Part shown: positions 44,477-52,965 of the stretch, one piece after another
Numbering within the stretch: the first letter of the stretch is position 1
How the letters are laid out: the number at the start of each line of letters is the position of its first letter
Assembly (NCBI GenBank): GCA_040220895.1
Contig: JAVJVY010000020.1
Location: forward strand, 284,009-348,008
Length of the DNA stretch: 64,000 nt
Source of the DNA: UBA11591 sp040220895
GTDB taxonomy: Bacteria; Bacteroidota; Bacteroidia; Flavobacteriales_E; Vicingaceae
Reading direction: 5' to 3'
Notes under the pieces: model-generated
Seen by the model: the letters and a program-made list of their open reading frames with translations, nothing else
What the model was told of the DNA's origin: nothing
Database searches by the model: none
Made by a program: the position numbers and the translations under genes

Positions 44477-44883
44477 AATCGTTTACACTTACACTTTCCT
44501 TCTTTTTAATTGCCTGTTCGCAATTGACCGCCCAATATCTCAATAGCCCGGCTTTCCTCAAACCCGAAAAAGACTTTGAAAATATCTGGTCGACTGTCAT
44601 ACATTCTGATTCGTTGAGTACAAGCACACTGATCTGGATAAAAAAAGAGGTCAAGGCCCATCGACATGCAAAACATACGGAACAAGTCTATGTATTGGAG
44701 GGAAGTGCTGACATGAAAATTGACAGCGAAATGATCAGTATTGTGTCGGGTGATTTGATATTTATTCCTAAGAATGTAGTCCATTCATTGAAGGTAACTT
44801 CCGGGGAACCTCTCAAAGTAATCTCATTTCAATCCCCCCAATTTTTAGGAAAAGATCGGATTTTTGTGAAAGAAAAACGCTAG
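44473..44883 (+). CDS. Secreted cupin-domain protein
   Basis: 136-residue protein with a signal peptide (MKSFTLTLSFFLIACSQLTAQ, cut near residue 21; the Cys in ACS could alternatively be a lipobox) and one cupin barrel. The metal-ligand block is KAHRHAKHTEQVYVLEGSADM, with HxH and a Glu/Gln position, and the second motif is DLIFIPKNVVHSL. Single-cupin proteins bind metals and may be enzymes or sensors; function here is unknown. The start overlaps the fmt stop, so it is co-expressed with fmt. No strong terminator was found after it. Confidence 0.8.
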   Translation: MKSFTLTLSFFLIACSQLTAQYLNSPAFLKPEKDFENIWSTVIHSDSLSTSTLIWIKKEVKAHRHAKHTEQVYVLEGSADMKIDSEMISIVSGDLIFIPKNVVHSLKVTSGEPLKVISFQSPQFLGKDRIFVKEKR

Positions 44884-44971
44884 AAGCCTTATTTGACGAG
44901 GCTTTCAACCCTATAGTTATTAACAAATGGCCGTATTTATCAACAAATAAGGGCATTTAAGCCCGAAAGTC

Positions 44972-45001
44972 TTGTGTCCGTAGAGAATTCCTATAAATTT
45001 G
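44972..45001 (+). promoter_or_regulatory. Bacteroidota-type promoter of the HU gene
   Basis: TTG at 44972-44974, 19-base spacer, TAAATTTG at 44994-45001 (exact TAnnTTTG). It lies 42 bases upstream of the HU start codon. Confidence 0.6.
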
Positions 45002-45043
45002 ATTAACTATTAAAATATTAGTTTAACCAATAAATTCTAGAAC

Positions 45044-45313
45044 ATGAATAAAGCAGAATTGATCGAAGCCATGGCTTCAGGAGCTAACATTTCAAAAGCT
45101 GATGCAAAACGCGCCTTGGATTCTTTCATCGATACTACTTCCGGTGCATTGAAAAAAGGTGACAGGGTTGCCTTGGTAGGATTTGGATCTTTCTCAGTCT
45201 CTAAAAGAGCTGCAAGGAAAGGAAGAAACCCACAAACAGGTAAAGAAATTCAAATCAAAGCCAAAAACGTTGTAAGGTTTAAGGCTGGTAGTGAACTTTC
45301 TGGAAAAGTTTAA
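45044..45313 (+). CDS. HU-family DNA-binding protein
   Basis: 89-residue nucleoid protein of the HU/IHF family that bends and compacts DNA as a dimer. The helical start MNKAELIEAMASGANISKAD leads to GDRVALVGFGSFSVSKRAAR and the DNA-binding beta arm GRNPQTGKEIQIKAKNVVRF, ending FKAGSELSGKV. It is a canonical length. It has its own promoter and terminator and is directly followed by the THX gene, a second small basic protein. Confidence 0.96.
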   Translation: MNKAELIEAMASGANISKADAKRALDSFIDTTSGALKKGDRVALVGFGSFSVSKRAARKGRNPQTGKEIQIKAKNVVRFKAGSELSGKV

Positions 45314-45332
45314 TCCTAAATGAGTCATTTAA

Positions 45333-45358
45333 AGCCCTCTTTGGAGGGCTTTTTTTTT
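45333..45358 (+). terminator. Rho-independent terminator of the HU gene
   Basis: AGCCCTC pairs with GAGGGCT around a 4-nt TTTG loop, followed by a run of eight or more T. The T-run overlaps the -33 TTTG of the THX promoter. Confidence 0.9.
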
Positions 45359-45386
45359 GCCTTGCATCTTGCATTGGCTATATTTG
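45356..45386 (+). promoter_or_regulatory. Bacteroidota-type promoter of the THX gene
   Basis: TTTG at 45356-45359, 19-base spacer, TATATTTG at 45379-45386, both exact to consensus. It lies 18 bases upstream of the ATG. The -33 element is formed by the end of the HU terminator T-run. Confidence 0.65.
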
Positions 45387-45404
45387 CAATTCAAAAATTT
45401 ATAG

Positions 45405-45773
45405 ATGGGAAAAGGAGATCAAAAAACAAGGAAGGGTAAAATTATCGCTGGTTCGTATGGTGTCACGCGACCGAGAAAAAAGAAAAAACCAGTGGTTGTT
45501 GCTAAAAAAGCTAAAAAACCAACAGCCAAAGCAACTGATGTAAAAGAGACTGCCGATGCAGTTAAAGCTACTGCTACAGCAAAGGTCGCCACGGCCAAGA
45601 AGACTGCTACTGTTAAAAAAGCTCCTGCCACTAAAAAAGCTCCGGCGGCCAAAAAAGCACCTGCAACTAAAAAAGCACCAGCAGCCAAAAAAGCGACCGC
45701 GGCTAAAAAAGCAACCGCGGCTAAAAAAGCACCTGCAACTAAAAAAGCTGCAGTGCCTAAAAAAGAAAAGTAA
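45405..45773 (+). CDS. 30S ribosomal protein THX with long Ala/Lys repeat tail
   Basis: 122-residue protein in two parts. Residues 1-29 (MGKGDQKTRKGKIIAGSYG and following PRKKKK) match the small ribosomal protein THX (bTHX), which sits in the head of the 30S subunit. The rest, about 90 residues, is Lys/Ala/Pro/Thr-rich with repeated KKAPA/KKATA units, like the C-terminal tails of histone H1 and of some bacterial HU proteins. THX alone is normally 25-45 residues, so the tail is an added low-complexity domain. It may bind rRNA or DNA non-specifically. Opposite-strand frames here are by-products of the repeat. Gene follows HU with its own promoter. Confidence 0.85.
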   Translation: MGKGDQKTRKGKIIAGSYGVTRPRKKKKPVVVAKKAKKPTAKATDVKETADAVKATATAKVATAKKTATVKKAPATKKAPAAKKAPATKKAPAAKKATAAKKATAAKKAPATKKAAVPKKEK

Positions 45774-45800
45774 AACTGTTCAGCTACTCCGAAGTGGCGC

Positions 45801-47939
45801 CTAGTTCACTAAACTCAGTTCGTCAATCAGATAGCTTGCTTGGGCGAACTTGTCCACTATGAAAAGGACGTATCTGATGTCTACCGAGATATTCCTGCAC
45901 TGATCGATATCGTAGGATATGTCGCTCATGGTACCTTCCCAATTGCGATCAAAGTTCAGGCCTATTAATTCTCCGTTTGCATTTAGAACCGGACTCCCAG
46001 AATTACCTCCAGAGGTGTGGTTGGACGCAATGAAACACACACGTAATTCGCCATCCTGAGCGTACTGGCCATAATCACCGCTCTCATGCAATGCAATTAG
46101 TTTTTCCGGTAGATCGTATTCTTCGGAACCCGGAACATATTTTTCCAGAACACCTTCCATTGTGGTATAATAGTCGTACATGATTCCATCTGCCGGTTCC
46201 ATGCCTTCAATCGCCCCATATGATAACCTGAGCGTACCATTGGCATCCGGATAGGCTTTTCTTTCTGGAAACACATTTATAATGGCCTCAACGTATTGCC
46301 TGTTTAGCGCATCCAATTGATCACTAAGGTTTTTATACGCAGGTGAAATGACGTTCTGATAATGCATATTCAGCCTCCTGACCAATTGAAAAAAGTCATC
46401 CTTTTTAAGGGATTTAATGGTTTTGGTCGGATTTGCAGACATTCTAGCGTAGAAATCAGCGCTGTCTGCCAAAGGGGAGTCATGATAGAGATCACTTGCC
46501 CAATTTTCGTAAGATGACTTGTGATCAGAAACTGCCGTGCGCAATACGTCGGCCTTATATTCATCGTTATCTGAACTCAGGTAAAGGGGCATAACTGCCG
46601 AGAATACGGCTTGATCTGTAGGCGCATCATAGTTTTTATAAAACCCTCTAAGTCTATTCAATAATTTTTCTTTTTCTCCCGGGCTCAGGCTCTTACCTCG
46701 TTCAACTTCGTCATACACTCCCATAAATCCACGGGCAAATCGCATTAGGTCAGTGGAATAATATGCCGCTTCGACAAAATAATCCCTTGCCAGGCCCACT
46801 TGATTGAAAGTCGCATAGGTTTTATCAAGATCATCAATGATGTTCTTGTATTCAGAAAAATCAGAATTCCCATCACATCTTAGTAAAAACTCCCGTTCGA
46901 ATTTTTTCTTTTTTTCGATGGAATGATTTCGTTGCAATCCACGGTTCTGGCCCATCCACTTTTTCCAGGCATTGCTAGTTGAACTCTGCTTGGCTGCATA
47001 TTTAATGCGAACCAGATCATCCTCGCGCATATGTTGATTCAGGACTTCGAGCTTGGCTGTTCTAATCTTGATCTTGGTTGGATTTGAAACATTCATTATA
47101 AAGTCCACGGCAGAGGCCGTCAGGTATTCATCCGTACGATAAGGAAAACCGTACACCATTGTGAAATCACCTTCATTGTAACCTTTAAGTGAAATGGGCA
47201 GGTGATGCTTAGGCTTATAAGGACTATTGGATTCATTGAATTCTGCAGGCTTATTGTCCTTTCCGGCATATATTCTGAATATCGAAAAATCACCCGTATG
47301 CCTTGGCCAGACCCAATTATCGGTGTCAAATCCGTACTTCCCAATGGATGAAGGAGGGGCTCCTACCAATCGAACGTCTTTAAACGTTTCGGTGATGAAA
47401 AGTATATACTGATTTCCGTTGAAGAAGGGCCTGATAAATGCTTCGTAAGATCCTTCGACCGTATTTTCATTTACAATGCTATTTGAGTTGTTTTTTATTA
47501 GAGAATCGCGTTCGTTTTCTGAATCCACACCTTTCAGTACTTCCGCGGTGACATCTTTGATGCTCTTGATGATGGTGACCTCCAGTCCCGGATTCTTCAG
47601 TTCCTCTGGCCTACTCCTGGCCCAAAAACCATTGGTCAAGTAATCATTTTCAAGACTACTGTGTGACTGAATGGTTCCGTATCCGCAGTGGTGATTGGTC
47701 AACAGCAGTCCATCAGCTGAGATGATTTCGGCCGTGCATCCACCACCAAATCGTACTACAGCATCTTTCAGGCTCGAATGATTAACGCTGTATATGTCCT
47801 CTGCAGACAATTTCAAGCCCGAAGATCGCATGTCATCCATTAAGGCACCTTCCAGAAAAATGGGCACCCACATACCTTCTTTGGCCATTAAATTAAATGC
47901 AAATAGAATAATCGTGAATGCAAAAAGGAACCGCTTCAT
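45801..47939 (-). CDS. S46-family dipeptidyl-peptidase, DPP11-type (Asp/Glu-specific)
   Basis: 712-residue secreted serine peptidase of family S46. Signal peptide ends near NLMAK. The catalytic His is in LLLTNHHCGYG (His84) and the nucleophile in SGGNSGSPVL (Ser647). In this family a residue 18 past the Ser decides specificity: Arg in DPP11 (acidic P1), Gly in DPP7. Here it is Arg665 in GLNFDRNWEG, which points to DPP11-type cleavage of Asp/Glu dipeptides. Such enzymes act in the periplasm of Bacteroidota during peptide feeding. Stands alone; no transporter is adjacent. Specificity is inferred from the residue. Confidence 0.92.
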   Translation of the reverse strand: MKRFLFAFTIILFAFNLMAKEGMWVPIFLEGALMDDMRSSGLKLSAEDIYSVNHSSLKDAVVRFGGGCTAEIISADGLLLTNHHCGYGTIQSHSSLENDYLTNGFWARSRPEELKNPGLEVTIIKSIKDVTAEVLKGVDSENERDSLIKNNSNSIVNENTVEGSYEAFIRPFFNGNQYILFITETFKDVRLVGAPPSSIGKYGFDTDNWVWPRHTGDFSIFRIYAGKDNKPAEFNESNSPYKPKHHLPISLKGYNEGDFTMVYGFPYRTDEYLTASAVDFIMNVSNPTKIKIRTAKLEVLNQHMREDDLVRIKYAAKQSSTSNAWKKWMGQNRGLQRNHSIEKKKKFEREFLLRCDGNSDFSEYKNIIDDLDKTYATFNQVGLARDYFVEAAYYSTDLMRFARGFMGVYDEVERGKSLSPGEKEKLLNRLRGFYKNYDAPTDQAVFSAVMPLYLSSDNDEYKADVLRTAVSDHKSSYENWASDLYHDSPLADSADFYARMSANPTKTIKSLKKDDFFQLVRRLNMHYQNVISPAYKNLSDQLDALNRQYVEAIINVFPERKAYPDANGTLRLSYGAIEGMEPADGIMYDYYTTMEGVLEKYVPGSEEYDLPEKLIALHESGDYGQYAQDGELRVCFIASNHTSGGNSGSPVLNANGELIGLNFDRNWEGTMSDISYDIDQCRNISVDIRYVLFIVDKFAQASYLIDELSLVN

Positions 47940-48027
47940 AATAGTGTATTTGTGAATTAACTTATCTCAATAATAGGAAATATTTCAGGCTTGCCACCAT
48001 TTTGCGATATTTACCCAAGCAAGAAAA

Positions 48028-48405
48028 ATGGAGTTAATCGTAAAATTTGTGAAGTTTGGTGTTGTGGGCTTTTCCGGTCTTCTTATCGACTTCGGCCTTA
48101 CCTACCTTTTAAAAGAAAAATTCAAAGTTCAGAAATTTGTTGCTAATGCCATTGGCTTTCTCAGCGCCGCCTCCTCAAACTATTTCCTAAACAGAATATG
48201 GACGTTTCAAAGTCAAAATCCAGAAATCGCCCATGAATACGGAAAATTTTTGTTCGTTTCCCTTATAGGATTAGGCATTAATAGCTTGGTATTGTGGGTT
48301 TTAAATGAGAAATTCAAATTGAATTTTTACTTTGCAAAACTACTTGCCATCGTTGTGACCACTTTTTGGAATTTTGTGGTCAACTACCTCTATACTTTTA
48401 CTTGA
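48028..48405 (+). CDS. GtrA-family membrane protein
   Basis: 125-residue protein with four membrane helices, typical GtrA size. VKFGVVGFSGLLIDFGLTYLL starts it; ANAIGFLSAASSNYFLNRIWTF carries the conserved Asn-Tyr-x-x-Asn-x-x-x-Thr-Phe pattern and VTTFWNFVVNYLYTF ends it. GtrA proteins are thought to help move undecaprenyl-phosphate sugars across the membrane for glycan modification. It converges on, and overlaps by 8 bases, a GT-C type membrane glycosyltransferase gene that could use such donors. Confidence 0.9.
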   Translation: MELIVKFVKFGVVGFSGLLIDFGLTYLLKEKFKVQKFVANAIGFLSAASSNYFLNRIWTFQSQNPEIAHEYGKFLFVSLIGLGINSLVLWVLNEKFKLNFYFAKLLAIVVTTFWNFVVNYLYTFT

Positions 48406-49921
48406 CTTCAGTTGGAATCTCGTAAACATAAATGGTTTCATTCTGATTCACGGGATTCAAATAGTGCAACAATTTGTCAATGTAGCTTGGTTCGAACGAA
48501 GCCTTAAAGCGCATATTTGGAAAAATATTTGTAAATCGTTCCAGACGTTCCTCTATGTTCCTTTCTTCAATAAAAAGAACGTAATTCAATTGCTTGGTTA
48601 GAACCATTTCCTTTAATAAGGGGTCGCTCAATTGGTATCGCACACCTCGAGAATAGCAAATCTGGGGTGAGGTCCAGTCACCTGAATAATACCTAGGAAG
48701 CATATAACAACTATAGTCTTCTGAGCGTTCCAGAAGAATCCCCTCTACATTAGACTGCTGACCTAAGTAATAGGAAGTATCGACCCTGCTTTTCTTGGTG
48801 GATGCCGGGCTCACAAACAAAAGTGCCACAACATTCAGAACAATGAAAAAACCAATGCATGTTTTGTACAAAACGACGCGCTTTTTCCAAAAGTTGGATT
48901 TCTTCATCCAACGGTTCCAACCAATAACACCGAGTATGATCAAATAAGGGATAACGGGCAATATGAAGCGCTCTTGCTTATTTGGGTAGATTGAATGGAA
49001 GGCGATAAAAATAATGCCGGGCAAGAAAATGAGCAGGTGTTTTTTCCATTCCCTGAAGAAACCAAAGAGGAGAAAAAGACTCACTGGGGGAATAAGTAGC
49101 CCTGCCAACACAAGTACGTACTGAAAAGGCGACTGGGTGATGTAGTCTGCATAATGGGTGCTGTTATACTCAATATACGCTGCCATTTCAGCAAAAGGCT
49201 TGCCCCATAGAAAAAGATCAGCACTTTGTGTCAGGAACAAGCTCAATATAGCGCTAAGGCCAAAAATAACCGCACCAATGATTTCTTTTCGAAAAAGCAT
49301 AGCAAGACCCATTCCCCCCAAAAAGAGGTACATCTGTGTTCTGATACCAATGGAAATTCCAATAAAAAAACCTGCCAATACATAGCGCATCATACTTTCC
49401 TTCTTCCTCAACCTGATCAGGTACCAAAAAGAAATCATGGAAAAAGGAATGCAGACCATTTCCACCATATTTCTTACCGAAAGTATGGGGAAGAACCAAT
49501 ATAATCCGAGCAAAACCCCTACAATTCTGGCGTCGCGTCGACCTGAAAGTCGCTCTGTCAATCCGAAACCGATGTAAACAACGGTTAAAGACAACAATGC
49601 GTGAATCGCCCTGACCAACAACATCTTTACTTGCGGGTCCAACACCTTTAACGCCGTCAATAAATAAAACAGCAAGTAATGCAGGCCTACATAAAAAAAG
49701 CTGTGTCCTGTTGGTTTTCCGTCGGTTGCATTTTTGGGCAGCCAATTATTGTAATCAAAACCGTCAATCCAGCTCTGGGCAGCTTCAATGACCAGAAAAT
49801 GGTCGTCGTGCATTCCGTATCCCTGAGATAATATAACAGAAATGGTCCTGAATAGTATTGATAGAAGCAAAATCAAGCGCAATGGTCGCTCTTCCCAGTA
49901 TCGATGAAGGAATCCCAGCAT
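48398..49921 (-). CDS. Polytopic membrane glycosyltransferase (GT39/ArnT-like)
   Basis: 507-residue membrane protein with about 10-12 helices. The first periplasmic loop has GYGMHDDHFLVIEAAQSW with a DD/HDDH acidic motif, as in GT-C enzymes of the dolichyl/undecaprenyl-phosphate-mannose type. LSLTVVYIGFGLTERLSGRR and FHSIYPNKQERFILPVIPYL follow as in ArnT-like or PMT-like families. It likely transfers a sugar from a polyprenyl-phosphate donor in the periplasm. Convergent GtrA neighbour fits as donor supplier. Acceptor unknown. Divergent from murQ. Confidence 0.82.
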   Translation of the reverse strand: MLGFLHRYWEERPLRLILLLSILFRTISVILSQGYGMHDDHFLVIEAAQSWIDGFDYNNWLPKNATDGKPTGHSFFYVGLHYLLFYLLTALKVLDPQVKMLLVRAIHALLSLTVVYIGFGLTERLSGRRDARIVGVLLGLYWFFPILSVRNMVEMVCIPFSMISFWYLIRLRKKESMMRYVLAGFFIGISIGIRTQMYLFLGGMGLAMLFRKEIIGAVIFGLSAILSLFLTQSADLFLWGKPFAEMAAYIEYNSTHYADYITQSPFQYVLVLAGLLIPPVSLFLLFGFFREWKKHLLIFLPGIIFIAFHSIYPNKQERFILPVIPYLIILGVIGWNRWMKKSNFWKKRVVLYKTCIGFFIVLNVVALLFVSPASTKKSRVDTSYYLGQQSNVEGILLERSEDYSCYMLPRYYSGDWTSPQICYSRGVRYQLSDPLLKEMVLTKQLNYVLFIEERNIEERLERFTNIFPNMRFKASFEPSYIDKLLHYLNPVNQNETIYVYEIPTEVK

Positions 49922-49984
49922 TTAGCAAAAGTAGAAATATTCATATTGAACCCTGTAGTCGATAAAAGTTAAGTGAGTACTGAG

Positions 49985-49992
49985 TAACTTTG
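49985..49992 (+). promoter_or_regulatory. -7 element very close to the murQ start
   Basis: TAACTTTG is an exact TAnnTTTG match that ends only 4 bases before the ATG. If used, the mRNA would begin at or within the start codon, a leaderless message. No -33 motif at the normal distance was evident. Confidence 0.4.
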
Positions 49993-49996
49993 CATC

Positions 49997-50818
49997 ATGA
50001 AGGATGATCACGGCAATCCAAAAATCACCGAATCGGCATCGCATTACGATGGGCTGGAAAACATGAGCATCGCTGATGTTCTCTTGAACATTAATAAGGA
50101 AGATCAACGGATAGCCGAGGCCGTGGGGAAAGTCATTCCCGTGCTGGAAACTTTCCTACCGATAGTCATTGGGCGAATGAAAAATGGAGGCAGGCTTTTT
50201 TACACCGGCGCTGGCACTAGCGGGCGTCTTGGAATCTTAGATGCCTCGGAATGTCCTCCTACCTTTGGCGTGGATCACGGCCTGGTCATTGGTCTTATTG
50301 CGGGTGGTGATTCTGCTATCAGAAAGGCAGTTGAATTTGCCGAGGACGATCCAGAATTAGGATGGAAAGACCTTTTGGAATATGGACTTGAAAAACAAGA
50401 TACGGTCATTGGCATTGCAGCCTCTGGCACCACACCATACGTAATAGGTGGCCTTAAATCTGCAAAAGAATTCGGTTGCCTTACCGCCTGCATTTGCTGC
50501 AACCAAGGCAGTCCCCTCTCCAAATCAGTTGAATATCCCATCGAAGTCGTAGTAGGTCCCGAATTTGTCACAGGTAGTACCAGAATGAAATCAGGAACTG
50601 CTCAAAAAATGGTACTGAATATGATCTCCACCTCGGTCATGATTGGATTGGGAAGAATTAAGGGCAACAAAATGGTAGACATGCAGTTGTCAAATAACAA
50701 ATTGATCAACAGAGGTATACGCATGATCATGGATGAATTGTCAGTAGATGAAAAAGGAGCCACTGCATTGCTAAAAAAGCATGGTAGTGTCCGCAATGCC
50801 CTGTTAGCAAAAAAATAA
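49997..50818 (+). CDS. murQ: N-acetylmuramic acid 6-phosphate etherase
   Basis: 273-residue SIS-domain enzyme of peptidoglycan recycling; it splits the lactyl ether of MurNAc-6-P to give GlcNAc-6-P and lactate. Family blocks are plain: ESASHYDGLENMSIADVL at the start, FYTGAGTSGRLGILDASECPPTFG, IAGGDSAIRKAVEFAEDD, and STRMKSGTAQKMVLNMIST. Length is slightly short but complete. No MurNAc kinase or transporter is adjacent. The stop lies one base before the next gene, so the unknown 185-residue protein is probably co-transcribed. Confidence 0.95.
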   Translation: MKDDHGNPKITESASHYDGLENMSIADVLLNINKEDQRIAEAVGKVIPVLETFLPIVIGRMKNGGRLFYTGAGTSGRLGILDASECPPTFGVDHGLVIGLIAGGDSAIRKAVEFAEDDPELGWKDLLEYGLEKQDTVIGIAASGTTPYVIGGLKSAKEFGCLTACICCNQGSPLSKSVEYPIEVVVGPEFVTGSTRMKSGTAQKMVLNMISTSVMIGLGRIKGNKMVDMQLSNNKLINRGIRMIMDELSVDEKGATALLKKHGSVRNALLAKK

Positions 50819-50819
50819 G

Positions 50820-51377
50820 ATGCACGCGATCGAGCCCCATTATAATTGGAGAAACCTTTACGTGGCAGATGAAGATGAACGATCACCTTTTCACGGCAGG
50901 GAGTATAGTGAATTGGAATTCACCAACACCATCTATGATCATTACATCCATCCGCAATGGGATTATATTGGAAGCCCTAGCATGTTTATTAAAATTCTGT
51001 ATGTCAATTACGATGAAGGGTCATGCATTATTGAACTAATTGGAGAATGGAACGACACACTTCATAACGACATTATGCAATTCAAGCGCAATGTGTTGGA
51101 AGACATGATGTTAGAAGGTATAAACAAGTTTATTCTGATAGGTGAAAATGTGTTGATATTTCACGGATCAGATGATTGTTACTATGAAGAATGGCGAGAA
51201 GAGATTGAAGATGGTTGGATCGCTCTGGTAAATTTTCATCCTCACGTTATTCAGGACATGAAATCCATGGGACTGCAGAATTACATGTTGATGGAGGGAA
51301 AACTAGATGATCTGAATTGGAGAACATTCAACCCGGATTCGCTCATATCATACCTCGAATCTTATTTACTCGTTTGA
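50820..51377 (+). CDS. Conserved-type hypothetical protein, unknown function
   Basis: 185-residue soluble protein, acidic and rich in aromatic residues, that I do not recognise as a named family. It begins MHAIEPHYNWRNLYVADEDE, has a YDHYIHPQWDYIGS stretch, a beta-rich middle (MFIKILYVNYDEGSCIIELIGEW), an alpha/beta segment FILIGENVLIFHGSDDCYYEEW and ends in LISYLESYLLV. No signal peptide or membrane helix. It begins one base after murQ and ends a base before the stop of the convergent small gene, which suggests co-expression with peptidoglycan recycling but gives no function. Confidence 0.7.
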   Translation: MHAIEPHYNWRNLYVADEDERSPFHGREYSELEFTNTIYDHYIHPQWDYIGSPSMFIKILYVNYDEGSCIIELIGEWNDTLHNDIMQFKRNVLEDMMLEGINKFILIGENVLIFHGSDDCYYEEWREEIEDGWIALVNFHPHVIQDMKSMGLQNYMLMEGKLDDLNWRTFNPDSLISYLESYLLV

Positions 51378-51379
51378 AT

Positions 51380-51679
51380 TTACTCGTTAGAAGCCAACGT
51401 CAGGGCGTAAAGCTTTGTGTACTCAGTTTCCGGAATCTTTACCCAATGTCCGTTAGCGCAGTCCAACATATCAGAAACATAGTTCCTGTCGGGTAGTATT
51501 TTTACCCGGAATCTATGTAAGGCATAACCGGTCGGCATCTTCTTTACCTCTTCAAATTCATCTTCAGACAACACCTTAAAAAAGGACTGATTATTGGTGT
51601 ATTTTCTGAATTGCGGAAAGTGGTATTCTTTCATTGCCGTTAATGATACGTTAAAATATGAGAATGTAATTTTATTCAT
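51380..51679 (-). CDS. Small hypothetical protein
   Basis: 99-residue soluble protein with no recognised family. Start is the ATG of MNKITFSYFNVSL; an earlier in-frame ATG would overlap the start of the divergent histidine kinase. It contains a Phe/Tyr-rich N-terminal part, KVLSEDEFEEVKKMPTGYALHRFRVKILPD and a DCANGHWVKIPE stretch. It lies between two convergently or divergently placed genes, so it is likely real, but nothing shows its role. Confidence 0.6.
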   Translation of the reverse strand: MNKITFSYFNVSLTAMKEYHFPQFRKYTNNQSFFKVLSEDEFEEVKKMPTGYALHRFRVKILPDRNYVSDMLDCANGHWVKIPETEYTKLYALTLASNE

Positions 51680-51693
51680 TTTACCTTTAAGCG

Positions 51694-52965
51694 GTGAACC
51701 GAAAAGCACTTCGTATAATAATTTTATTAGCCACCATTAGCCTTTCAGGTATTTTGGCCATACAAGTTTATTGGGTTCAAAAGGCCTTTGATCTTGAAGA
51801 ACGACAATTCAATCAACGCGTTCATGTAGCGATGAGCAACGTAGCCAAGGAAATCCAAACGCTGAATAGCGAAGCGAACCAAGCACTTGAACCGGTAAAG
51901 CAGTTGAGTAGTAATTATTTTATTGCGAGTATCAACGATACACTTCACCCCTATTTACTAGAATCCCTGTTGCGCAATGAATTTGACCGCAGAAATATTA
52001 AGATTGATTTTGAGTACGTTATCTATGATTGTTTTACTGACTCTATTGTTTACAGTCAATATGTGAGTATGGAAGAAGACAAAATTCCCGAAACCTCGAG
52101 TCAGAACAAACTGAACTGGCAACGAGACGGACACTACTTTGGCGTGTATTTTCCGGGTAAACAGAGCTATATGGTGAATCAAATGGGCATATGGATCTTT
52201 TCATCGACCGTGTTATTTTTCGTCTTTATCTATTTCGCTTATACCACGACTATTATTCTACGTCAAAAAAGGCTTTCTGAAATACGCACTGACTTTATTA
52301 ATAACCTGACCCATGAATTCAAAACACCTATATCGACCATTTCGCTTTCAACAGAAGTCATCCTGAACGATGAAACCCTTGGGCAACCAGAAAAGATAAA
52401 GCAATACGCCGAGATCATCCGGCAAGAAAATAATCGATTAAAAATACAGGTTGATCGGGTCTTACAGCTCGCCACCCTGGATAACAAGAACATCGTATTA
52501 AATCGTGAGATTCAAGACGTTAACAAAATTATTAAAGAGGCCATCAAGGGTTTCTCGCTTATATTGATTGAAAGAAAAGGTAAGATCGAAAGCTCCTTTT
52601 CGGCACATCATTCACACGCCTTGATCGATCATTTACATTTTTCAAACATTATTTACAATTTGCTCGACAATGCAATCAAGTACAGTCCTAATGAACCAAA
52701 AATCAGAGTGTCGACCAGAAATGTCAATCGAAACATCGAAATAAGCATCGAAGATCAGGGAATCGGTATAGACAGGCAGCAGTTTAAGTATGTATTTGAT
52801 AAATTTTATAGAGTTCCTACTGGAAATTTGCACGATGTCAAAGGATTCGGACTTGGTCTTAATTATGTGAAAACTGTGATAGAACTGCACGAAGGAAAAA
52901 TCCACCTCGAAAGCGAAGTTGGAAAAGGGAGTAAATTCGATTTGACACTACCATATACTAATTAA
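51694..52965 (+). CDS. Sensor histidine kinase
   Basis: 423-residue two-component sensor. Two membrane helices (about 7-29 and 164-188) bracket a periplasmic sensor domain of about 135 residues. The HisKA helix carries His207 in FINNLTHEFKTPIST; the ATPase domain has NLLDNAIKYSPNEP (N box), IEISIEDQGIGIDRQQF (G1), FDKFYRVP (F box) and GFGLGLNYVKTVIELH (G2). Start is GTG. The stop overlaps the start of the response regulator by one base, so the pair is a unit; signal unknown. Confidence 0.94.
   Translation: MNRKALRIIILLATISLSGILAIQVYWVQKAFDLEERQFNQRVHVAMSNVAKEIQTLNSEANQALEPVKQLSSNYFIASINDTLHPYLLESLLRNEFDRRNIKIDFEYVIYDCFTDSIVYSQYVSMEEDKIPETSSQNKLNWQRDGHYFGVYFPGKQSYMVNQMGIWIFSSTVLFFVFIYFAYTTTIILRQKRLSEIRTDFINNLTHEFKTPISTISLSTEVILNDETLGQPEKIKQYAEIIRQENNRLKIQVDRVLQLATLDNKNIVLNREIQDVNKIIKEAIKGFSLILIERKGKIESSFSAHHSHALIDHLHFSNIIYNLLDNAIKYSPNEPKIRVSTRNVNRNIEISIEDQGIGIDRQQFKYVFDKFYRVPTGNLHDVKGFGLGLNYVKTVIELHEGKIHLESEVGKGSKFDLTLPYTN

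Noticed and set aside
45419..45804. Frames overlapping the THX tail on both strands
   Set aside because: Lys/Ala codon repeats keep other frames open; peptides are low-complexity (LVAGAFL or LKKLLPLKK type) without family match.
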